Shown here: positions 5,503 to 10,785 of the stretch, one piece after another
Layout of the letters: every line of letters starts with the position of its first letter
Position numbering within the stretch: the first letter of the stretch is position 1
Source: Pedobacter sp. UBA5917
GTDB lineage: Bacteria; Bacteroidota; Bacteroidia; Sphingobacteriales; Sphingobacteriaceae
Assembly: GCF_002432345.1 (NCBI RefSeq)
Contig: NZ_DJDT01000245.1
Span: 1 to 10,785 of the forward strand
DNA length: 10,785 nt
Direction: 5' to 3'
Translations under genes and position numbers: made by a program
The notes under the pieces: generated by a model
The model's database searches: none
What the model was told of the DNA's origin: nothing
The model's input: only the letters and a program-made list of their open reading frames with translations

Positions 5503-6450
5503 ATGAAAGCGATCCTCATAAAAAAATTTGGTCAACCGGAAGAATTACAGTTTAGTGAAATACAAAAACCGATTATTAATGATGACCAGGTTTTGATCAG
5601 GGTAATTGCGGCAGGCATAAACCCTGTTGATGCAAAAATCAGATCTGGATTACATAGATCCTGCAAAGACCTGCAATTGCCGGCCATTTTAGGAAAAGAT
5701 GTAAGCGGTATAATTGAAAAAGTAGGCAGCAATGTATTGGATTTTAAGATTGGCGACGAAATTTTCGGTTTAACAAATGGCAGCTATGCAGAATATGCGA
5801 TCGCAAGTGCTGAAACGATAGTAAAAAAACCAGCGAATATTTCATTCTATGAGGTTGCTGCAGTATCGGTTGCCGGGTTAACCGCTTATCAGGCCATTAA
5901 TGATCAGTTACAAATAAAAGAGGGGCAAAAAGTTTTAATACAGTCTGCCGCAGGGGGTGTTGGTCACTTGGCTACACAATTCGCAAAACTTGCCGGTGCA
6001 TTTGTTTATGGCACATCGTCTGCTAAAAATGCAGATTTCCTTCTAGAATTGGGCGTTGATACTTCAATAAATTATAAAGCGGAAAAATTTGAAGAAATTG
6101 CCACAGGCCTCGATGCGGTAATGGATACTATGGGAGGAGAAATACTCTATCGCGCTATTAATATTGTTAAACCGGGCGGTAAAGTGGTTTGTTTACCTTC
6201 ATCAACCAAAGATGATCCAATTGCCTTAAAAATGGCGAAGGAACGAAATGTAGAATTGATTTGGCCGATGATGCAACCCCAGAAAAAACATTTGCAGTTA
6301 TTTGCCACTTTGCTTGAAAAAGGAACTTTAAAAGTTAAAGTTGAGAAAGTTTTTCCTTTAAATGAAATTGTCAGCGCGCACGAAACCATTGAGTCTCACA
6401 GCGTCAGCGGAAAAATCGTTGTCGGCGTATCTGAACCTGCAAAAATATAA
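5503..6450 (+). CDS. NADP-dependent zinc-free MDR oxidoreductase (quinone-reductase-like)
   Basis: The 315-residue length is normal for the quinone oxidoreductase branch of the medium-chain dehydrogenase/reductase superfamily. The N-terminal GroES-like domain (about 1-120) has 'IRVIAAGINPVDAKIRSG', 'LGKDVSGIIEKVGSNV' and 'GDEIFG'. The Rossmann domain follows, with the nucleotide-binding motif AAGGVG (149-154), 'ATQFAKLAGAFVYGTSS' and 'LGVDTSINYKAEKFEE'. The 'TSS' after the second strand is compatible with NADPH use. The catalytic and structural zinc ligands of alcohol dehydrogenases are absent, supporting NADPH:quinone or enone/alkenal reduction in the cytoplasm. The substrate cannot be fixed from sequence. 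The start is supported by the -7 box immediately upstream. It is followed after 192 bases by an SDR and an AraC regulator, suggesting a shared role in redox or electrophile metabolism. Confidence 0.9.
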   Translation: MKAILIKKFGQPEELQFSEIQKPIINDDQVLIRVIAAGINPVDAKIRSGLHRSCKDLQLPAILGKDVSGIIEKVGSNVLDFKIGDEIFGLTNGSYAEYAIASAETIVKKPANISFYEVAAVSVAGLTAYQAINDQLQIKEGQKVLIQSAAGGVGHLATQFAKLAGAFVYGTSSAKNADFLLELGVDTSINYKAEKFEEIATGLDAVMDTMGGEILYRAINIVKPGGKVVCLPSSTKDDPIALKMAKERNVELIWPMMQPQKKHLQLFATLLEKGTLKVKVEKVFPLNEIVSAHETIESHSVSGKIVVGVSEPAKI

Positions 6451-6547
6451 GTCAGCATCTTAGTAAAAGTTATTAAAACTTTATCGCCATGCTCAATAAC
6501 AGCTTTACTGCTGAATTAGCTTGATATTACCGAAGAAATCTCCAATC

Positions 6548-6584
6548 TATCCTCGATTTGGCTTGGGATATTCTCGATTTGGCT
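6548..6584 (+). promoter_or_regulatory. Tandem 16-bp direct repeat with 21-bp spacing, candidate AraC-family operator
   Basis: TATCCTCGATTTGGCT (6548-6563) and TATTCTCGATTTGGCT (6569-6584) match at 15 of 16 positions and are offset by exactly 21 bases. AraC-family activators typically bind two direct half-sites of about 17 bp spaced by two helical turns, next to the promoter. A -7-like CAAATTTG (one mismatch to TAnnTTTG) is at 6608-6615, so the repeat would sit just upstream of the -35 region, fitting activation of the SDR gene. An AraC-type regulator is encoded at 7484-8404. The link between them is inference. Confidence 0.55.
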
Positions 6585-6607
6585 ACAGCTATCGTGATCC
6601 GGATGCT

Positions 6608-6615
6608 CAAATTTG
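6608..6615 (+). promoter_or_regulatory. Possible -7 box of the SDR promoter
   Basis: CAAATTTG differs from TAnnTTTG only at the first base and lies 27 bases before the ATG at 6643. There is no TTG at the usual -33 distance, as expected if an activator bound to the 6548-6584 repeats compensates. Confidence 0.4.
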
Positions 6616-6642
6616 TTGCATAAATTTCTAATTCATTAAATT

Positions 6643-7416
6643 ATGCATAAAAACGAAAAGAAAGTTGCACTCGTATCCGGTGCCAATACAGGCGTAGGTT
6701 TCCAAATTGCCAAAGCCCTTGCCGATAACGGTTATATCGTATATGTAGGTTCCCGTAACCTGGAAAAAGGTGAAGCTGCTGTTGCAGAGATTGGCGGTGA
6801 AGCAAAAGCCATTCAGTTAGACATTACCGATGCCAATTCTGTCCATGCGGCAGTTAATCTTATACAAACTGAATTTGGATATCTTACATTACTGGTAAAT
6901 AATGCTGCTATTTCGCACGCCGGCACCCCCAACCGTACGATGGAAGAAGTACTTGGAGCACAACGGGCCAGCATTGCACCAATAAGCGAATTAAAAACTG
7001 TTTGGGAAACAAACGTATTTGCTACGCTTGCCATCACACAATCCTTATTGCCATTATTGCAAAAAGCAACCGCAGCCCGTATCGTTACGGTATCCAGCGC
7101 ATTAGGTTCGCTACAGGTAAATTCAAACCCGGATAATCCATACCGCTCGGCATTCGATGCGGTGTATGGCGCTTCTAAAACCGCTCTCAATGGGATTTTT
7201 CTCTCTTTGGCAATAGAACTGGAAAATACAAACATCAAAGTCCATCTTGTTAGTCCCGGTTTTACCGCAACAGCCCTTAATAATTTTCAGGGAACCGATA
7301 GTGTGGAAGAGGGTTCGATCGAACCAATAAGGGTGGCTCTGGCAGAAGATCTTCCCACCGGGAGTTTTACAGGACCTGCTAATTTTAGCGGACCAGATAA
7401 CATCCTTCCCTGGTAA
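6643..7416 (+). CDS. Classical short-chain dehydrogenase/reductase (SDR)
   Basis: The 257-residue protein has all classical SDR landmarks: cofactor motif SGANTGVG (12-19), 'GSRNLEKGE' where Arg38 suggests NADP(H), Asp60 in 'QLDITD', NNAA (86-89), Asn124 in 'ETNVFA', Ser151/152 in 'VTVSSALG', the catalytic YGASK (Tyr175, Lys179) and 'SPGFTAT' (204-210). Ser and Tyr are further apart than in minimal SDRs, with an insert 'NSNPDNPYRSAF', resembling carbonyl-reductase-like members. It is expected to be a soluble NADPH-dependent carbonyl or alcohol oxidoreductase; the substrate is unknown. The gene stands between the MDR oxidoreductase and the AraC regulator. A candidate operator lies upstream and a clear hairpin follows, so it is probably its own transcription unit. 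Confidence 0.92.
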   Translation: MHKNEKKVALVSGANTGVGFQIAKALADNGYIVYVGSRNLEKGEAAVAEIGGEAKAIQLDITDANSVHAAVNLIQTEFGYLTLLVNNAAISHAGTPNRTMEEVLGAQRASIAPISELKTVWETNVFATLAITQSLLPLLQKATAARIVTVSSALGSLQVNSNPDNPYRSAFDAVYGASKTALNGIFLSLAIELENTNIKVHLVSPGFTATALNNFQGTDSVEEGSIEPIRVALAEDLPTGSFTGPANFSGPDNILPW

Positions 7417-7433
7417 ATATCCAATTAACTTTG

Positions 7434-7469
7434 AAAACCTATGCCGATCATTTTGTCATAGGTTTTTTT
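7434..7469 (+). terminator. Intrinsic terminator after the SDR gene
   Basis: AAAACCTATG (7434-7443) pairs perfectly with CATAGGTTTT (7457-7466) around a 13-base loop and continues into a run of seven T (7463-7469). It ends only 14 bases before the ATG of the AraC gene at 7484, so that gene depends on read-through or on a promoter hidden in or before this element. Confidence 0.82.
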
Positions 7470-7483
7470 AATAATTTTATAAG

Positions 7484-8404
7484 ATGAAAAATAAAGGCGA
7501 AAAACTGATCCGTTTTATATCCATTTCCGAAAGTCATCAGGCTTTTGGCCTGCCTGCCCCCCAACATCCGCTGATAAGTCTTGTTCATTTTAATGAAAAA
7601 AATCCGTTCAACACAGATATGGCACCGATATACGACGTGCTTAGTTTTTATAAAATAACCTTCATCACAAAAAACAGCGGCAGACTGAAATATGGTCAGG
7701 ATTACTACGATTACAATGAAGGAAGTATGCTGTTTTTAGCCCCAAATCAATTGGTAGGAACTGTAGAATACAATAGGGAAACCCATGGTTATATATTGCT
7801 TATCCATCCTGATTTTCTGTTGGGACATCCGTTGGCAAAAAAAATCAGGCAATACGGCTATTTCTCTTACTCATCCAATGAAGCCCTCCATATATCCGAC
7901 GCGGAAAGGGCGATTATCCTCTCCGTTTATCGGATTATGGAGCAGGAACTGAACAGTCGTGTGGATGAATTCAGTCAGGAAGTGATAATCGCTCAGATAG
8001 AATTGATGCTGAGTTATGTAAACCGGTTTTACAAACGCCAGTTTATTACCAGAAAGGCAGTAAACAATGATATTCTTCAAAAAACGGAAACCATTTTGGA
8101 TGATTATCTCAATAGTCACGAATCTTTGCATCTGGGTGTTCCTACAGTGCAGTACCTTTCAGATCAATTGAATATTTCGACGGGATATTTAAGCGATATG
8201 CTGCGTTCACTGATAGGCAAAAATGCCCAGCAATATATCCACGAAAAGCTCATTGAAAAAGCTAAAGAAAGACTTACCACAACAGAATTGACGATAAGCG
8301 AAATTGCCTATGAATTGGGTTTTGAACATCCACAGTCATTCAGTAAACTATTTAAAGCCAAAACCAGTCTCTCACCATTGGAATTCAGGCAGTCATTTAA
8401 TTGA
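7484..8404 (+). CDS. AraC-family transcriptional regulator
   Basis: The protein has 306 residues. The N-terminal part (about 1-185) carries a cupin-like effector domain ('ISLVHFNE', 'YKITFITKNSGRLKYG', 'NEGSMLFLAPNQLVG', 'GYILLIHPDFLLGHPLAKK') followed by a helical linker. The C-terminal AraC/XylS domain (about 200-304) has two helix-turn-helix units: 219-242 ('PTVQYLSDQLNISTGYLSDM') and 269-292 ('ISEIAYELGFEHPQSFSKLF'), ending in 'SLSPLEFR', a strong match to the family signature. This type is often found beside SDR and oxidoreductase genes in Bacteroidota and usually activates them. Here it follows the SDR by 67 bases with a terminator between. The tandem repeat at 6548-6584 is a candidate binding site. 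The effector is unknown. Confidence 0.93.
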   Translation: MKNKGEKLIRFISISESHQAFGLPAPQHPLISLVHFNEKNPFNTDMAPIYDVLSFYKITFITKNSGRLKYGQDYYDYNEGSMLFLAPNQLVGTVEYNRETHGYILLIHPDFLLGHPLAKKIRQYGYFSYSSNEALHISDAERAIILSVYRIMEQELNSRVDEFSQEVIIAQIELMLSYVNRFYKRQFITRKAVNNDILQKTETILDDYLNSHESLHLGVPTVQYLSDQLNISTGYLSDMLRSLIGKNAQQYIHEKLIEKAKERLTTTELTISEIAYELGFEHPQSFSKLFKAKTSLSPLEFRQSFN

Positions 8405-8528
8405 TTCCACTCATCTGTTTTCCGCTCAGCAATCGTTTTTTGAATGTTGTTTGGATCATATTGTTGCCTTTTGATCCCTGTTGAATGTAACAATTTACAA
8501 CATACAACATCTATTAATTCTGATAATA

Positions 8529-8536
8529 TACCTTTA
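8529..8536 (+). promoter_or_regulatory. Possible -7 box of the M61 peptidase gene
   Basis: TACCTTTA matches TAnnTTTG at seven of eight positions and ends 6 bases before the ATG at 8543. If used, it rules out translation from the upstream in-frame ATG at 8444. The rest of the 138-base gap after the AraC gene shows only a weak 6-bp inverted repeat (GGATCA at 8453, TGATCC at 8472). Confidence 0.35.
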
Positions 8537-8542
8537 TTTTTT

Positions 8543-10381
8543 ATGATGAGATCCTACCATTCCAGGCTAAAAGCAAAAACCTTTTGCATGATTGCTTTCT
8601 TAGTTTTTGTTTTGGGTCCCTTACTTTTATCTGCGCAGACTACAAAAACTGTTTTTGTAATCTCCATGCCCAAACCTTCAAACCACCTGTACCATGTAGA
8701 ACTTAATTATCGGTCTGCCAAAAAAGGTGCGCTTGATTTTCACATGCCCGTTTGGACGCCAGGTTTTTATTCGCTTATGGATTATGCCGGTGCTGTAAGC
8801 AATTTTGAGGTAAAAGGTGCCGATAACAGACTTTTAAAGTGGAAAAAGACCGACCGCACAACCTGGCGGGTGAATACCGCAACACAAAATATTAAGATAA
8901 GTTATGATGTAAAGGCCGAAGATCCTTTTATTGCAAATAACAACCTTACGGAAGACTATGGCTATATCATACCTGGTGCCCTGCTATTATACACCAAACA
9001 GGCTTTACCATTACCGGTTACAGTGAAGGTAAAACCTTACCAAAAATGGCCCTTATCTGTTGCCACTGGGCTGAGTGAGCTGCCAGGACAAGCAAATGTA
9101 TTTACCGCAGCAAACTTCGATGAGCTATATGATAGTCCGCTATTGATGGGTCGCTTGGAATCGCTCCCGGTTATGATGGTAAAAGGGATTCCCCATCAGT
9201 TTATAGGCTATAACATGGGAGATCTCGACCGGAAACAGCTAACGGCAGACCTGGAAAAGATTATCGCAAGCGGTAGTAACATCATTGGCGAAATTCCGTA
9301 CAAACATTACACTTTTTTAGCTGTAGGAACCCCTCAGGGCGGAAGTTTTGGTGGGATCGAGCACCTTAATTCCGCTTCGCTCATCATCGGCAATAAAAAT
9401 CTTCTGGCGGAGAAAAACAGAATACACTTTTATAATTTCCTTGCACACGAATATTTTCATGCATATAATGTAAAACGGATCAGACCCATAGAACTGGGAC
9501 CCTTTGACTATGCAAAAGAAAATTATACTAACCTGTTGTGGATTTCGGAGGGTTTTACCGTATACTATGAAAATATAATCACGCGGGCAGCAAAACTTAT
9601 GACCGAACAACAGGTATTGGACAATTTTAGGCAATGTATTACCAATTATGAAAATAAGGAAGGTCACCTCCATCAGTCTGCTTCGGCAGCCAGCCGCGCA
9701 ATATGGGAAATGGAAGGCAATCCGAACAACCGTGATGCGGATGCACTGAATAAAACGATTTCGGTTTATGACAAGGGATGCGCATTAGCACTGATGCTTG
9801 ATTTGAAAATAAGGCACGAAACCCGTAACCAGCGATCGCTCGATGACCTGATGAAGTCGCTTTATCGAGCCTATTACAAAGAGAAGAACAGGGGTTTTAC
9901 AGAAAGTGAATTTAAAAAAGAGGCTGAACAGGTAGCCGGTACGCCCCTAGATGAGCTTTTCTTATATGCCAATACCACAGCTGCACCTGATTATTCAAAA
10001 TACTTTGCTTACGCGGGGCTGAACATAGATACCATAAGTCGCAGGGCATATGGCAATAATCTGGGCATCGTAGCAGGCATGAACAGCAACAAGATCATAG
10101 CAAGGGAAGTAATATGGCAATCTCCTGCATGGAAAGCTGGTGTACAGCCCGGTGATCAGATATTGAGCATTGATGGTAACCAGGTTACCTCACCCGGATT
10201 TCCGCCATTAAAAGATAAAAAAAACGGCGACCAGATTACCATGAACATCATGCGGAATGGTGCCGAAAAGAAGCTAATGTTAACTTTGAACAGCTGGCAA
10301 ACAAGGAGTTTTGAAATCACTCCTTTGCCTAATCCCGATAAACTGCAGACGCTTATTTACAATAGTTGGATGAGGAATTAA
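8543..10381 (+). CDS. Exported M61-family metallopeptidase (glycyl-aminopeptidase-like) with PDZ domain
   Basis: The start at 8543 (612 aa) is preferred because it puts a signal peptide first (MMRSYHSRLKAK, hydrophobic core, cleavage near LLLSA-Q). The in-frame ATG at 8444 would add 33 unlike residues ahead of it. Numbered from 8543, the order is: beta-rich M61 N-terminal domain (about 35-200, 'HMPVWTPGFYSLMDYAGAVSNF'), then the catalytic domain with 'GGIEHLNS', zinc motif HEYFH (302-306) and downstream Glu336 in 'WISEGFTVYYE' as third ligand, then a C-terminal PDZ domain (about 502-587, 'GNNLGIVAG', 'SPAWKAGVQPGDQILSIDG'). All catalytic residues are present and the length is normal. It is a periplasmic or outer-membrane-associated zinc peptidase; family members remove N-terminal Gly or Ala from peptides. 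It seems independent of the redox cluster upstream. Confidence 0.93.
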   Translation: MMRSYHSRLKAKTFCMIAFLVFVLGPLLLSAQTTKTVFVISMPKPSNHLYHVELNYRSAKKGALDFHMPVWTPGFYSLMDYAGAVSNFEVKGADNRLLKWKKTDRTTWRVNTATQNIKISYDVKAEDPFIANNNLTEDYGYIIPGALLLYTKQALPLPVTVKVKPYQKWPLSVATGLSELPGQANVFTAANFDELYDSPLLMGRLESLPVMMVKGIPHQFIGYNMGDLDRKQLTADLEKIIASGSNIIGEIPYKHYTFLAVGTPQGGSFGGIEHLNSASLIIGNKNLLAEKNRIHFYNFLAHEYFHAYNVKRIRPIELGPFDYAKENYTNLLWISEGFTVYYENIITRAAKLMTEQQVLDNFRQCITNYENKEGHLHQSASAASRAIWEMEGNPNNRDADALNKTISVYDKGCALALMLDLKIRHETRNQRSLDDLMKSLYRAYYKEKNRGFTESEFKKEAEQVAGTPLDELFLYANTTAAPDYSKYFAYAGLNIDTISRRAYGNNLGIVAGMNSNKIIAREVIWQSPAWKAGVQPGDQILSIDGNQVTSPGFPPLKDKKNGDQITMNIMRNGAEKKLMLTLNSWQTRSFEITPLPNPDKLQTLIYNSWMRN

Positions 10382-10631
10382 TTGAGGATAACTCCTGTTT
10401 TGCATATATCTAATTCGTCTTTGCAGAATGCAGACTGACCTAATCTATTCGTCTCAGGATGAACTTTGCCTATTTTAGACCACGTAACTGAGCTTTGAAA
10501 GCTTTGATCTTTGCATTGAAGGATTCAGCCGAAGTATTTGATTGATTTCTTTTAAAAAAAGCCACAAATTTTATAAATCAGCTGTAACTGTGGATCGGTC
10601 AGAAATTTTAAACTAAATACCAGATAAAAAC
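10382..10631. other. Intergenic stretch with a decayed insertion-sequence region
   Basis: No intact gene is seen between the M61 stop and the tRNA terminator. On the minus strand, 10470-10577 encodes a transposase fragment. Beyond its stop, another minus-strand frame is open towards 10380 but resembles nothing I recognise. Bases 10602-10662 are a copy of the sequence around the regulator's stop and terminator (5238-5292). No clear terminal inverted repeats or target duplication are visible. Confidence 0.5.
10470..10577 (-). pseudogene. Fragment of an ISL3-type transposase C-terminus
   Basis: The minus strand reads about 35 codons between two stops. It includes 'FFKRNQSNT' followed by 'SAESFNAKIKAFKAQLRG', which is the very typical C-terminal signature of ISL3-family (IS204/IS1001/IS1096/IS1165, DDE) transposases. 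Intact enzymes continue after 'RGV' with about 15 residues of 'FFLFRL..' type; here the frame hits TAG right after RGLK, and the upstream catalytic part is missing. It is a dead IS remnant next to a tRNA gene. Confidence 0.7.
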
Positions 10632-10659
10632 AAAAGCCTTAGATTTCTCTAAGGCTTTT
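10632..10659. terminator. Strong hairpin terminator downstream of tRNA-Leu
   Basis: AAAAGCCTTAGA (10632-10643) and TCTAAGGCTTTT (10648-10659) form a perfect 12-bp stem with a TTTC loop. On the minus strand the stem runs into TTTTGTTTTTAT just beyond the tRNA 3' end, so it most likely terminates the tRNA transcript. It also has a T run on the plus strand. Confidence 0.85.
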
Positions 10660-10663
10660 TCAG

Positions 10664-10743
10664 TACCCGGAGCCGGAGTCGAACCGGCACGGTTTCCCAC
10701 AGGTGTTTGAGACCAGCGCGTCTACCAATTCAGCCATCCGGGC
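10664..10743 (-). tRNA. tRNA-Leu (anticodon CAA)
   Basis: The 80-nt minus-strand sequence begins GCCCGGA and ends TCCGGGT plus discriminator A, giving a 7-bp acceptor stem closed by G1-U72. The D-loop has AATTGGTAGA. The anticodon loop is CTCAAAC with anticodon CAA (complement at 10707-10709). The variable region is that of a class II tRNA (GGGAAACC), and the T arm is GCCGG-TTCGACT-CCGGC. CCA is not encoded. Two stem positions are unpaired as written: U12 against C23 in the D stem and U28 against U42 in the anticodon stem. Identity as Leu rests on the class II shape and CAA. It reads UUG codons. Confidence 0.9.
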
Positions 10744-10763
10744 ATTCGTGTTGGACGGGGTTG

Positions 10764-10771
10764 CAAATGTA
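10764..10771 (-). promoter_or_regulatory. -7 promoter box for tRNA-Leu
   Basis: On the minus strand TACATTTG is a perfect TAnnTTTG match, 20 bases upstream of the tRNA 5' end. The -33 element would lie at or past the window edge. Confidence 0.6.
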
Positions 10772-10785
10772 GAAATTGAAACTTA

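Noticed and set aside
6451..6500. AAAGTT...AACTTT hairpin after the MDR gene as a terminator
   Set aside because: The stem is a 6-bp A/T-rich one without a following T run; too weak to list.
6813..7238. Minus-strand open frame of 141 codons within the SDR gene
   Set aside because: It is antisense to the conserved SDR core and has no family resemblance.
8453..8477. GGATCA...TGATCC inverted repeat after the AraC gene as a terminator
   Set aside because: It has only 6-bp arms with a 13-base loop and no T run.
8444..8542. In-frame ATG at 8444 as the start of the M61 peptidase
   Set aside because: It would place 33 polar, unrelated residues before the signal peptide. The MM at 8543 gives a proper signal sequence, and a possible -7 box lies between the two.
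9317..9673. Minus-strand open frame of 118 codons within the M61 gene
   Set aside because: It lies fully antisense to the catalytic domain of a clear peptidase and shows no recognisable motif; it is a shadow frame.
10380..10469. Minus-strand open frame beyond the transposase stop as a frameshifted continuation of the transposase
   Set aside because: The translation does not resemble the FFLFRL-type end of ISL3 transposases, and I could not match it to anything else.

Overview
The window looks like chromosomal DNA of a Bacteroidota bacterium, most likely of the Pedobacter / Sphingobacteriaceae type. This is inferred from the protein content: a TonB-dependent receptor ending in a beta-barrel signal, 'SCKK/ACKK' lipoproteins and a PDZ-containing M61 peptidase. 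It also fits the near absence of Shine-Dalgarno sequences and the presence of TAnnTTTG-type -7 promoter boxes (for example 5491-5498 and, on the minus strand, 10771-10764). The DNA is moderately AT-rich. No species can be named from sequence alone.

Layout. (1) 3-3510, plus strand: the 3' part of a TonB-dependent outer-membrane receptor, then a 471-aa lipoprotein of a beta-helix-like family, then a 273-aa lipoprotein of unclear family. Hairpins follow all three genes, so they look like a co-located envelope cluster with graded expression rather than a simple operon. No SusD is seen. (2) 3639-5249: a small exported protein on the minus strand, divergent from a membrane-anchored winged-helix regulator. 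Their 180-bp shared upstream region carries a 13-bp direct repeat with a 21-bp period. (3) 5250-5502: a degenerate terminator and, on the minus strand, the C-terminal stub of a lost thioredoxin-like gene. (4) 5503-8404: a zinc-free MDR quinone-reductase-like enzyme, a classical SDR and an AraC-family regulator, probably a regulated redox cluster. A 16-bp direct repeat with 21-bp spacing, the geometry typical of AraC half-sites, lies upstream of the SDR. (5) 8543-10381: an exported M61 aminopeptidase with a PDZ domain. (6) 10382-10785: a decayed ISL3-type transposase fragment, a strong hairpin terminator and a minus-strand tRNA-Leu(CAA) with its promoter.

Nothing here is demonstrably a new defence or mobile system. 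The most interesting parts are the two 21-bp-period operator candidates next to regulator genes, the membrane regulator / exported protein pair, and the gene remnants and duplicated terminator at 5238-5483 and 10470-10662, which suggest past rearrangement.
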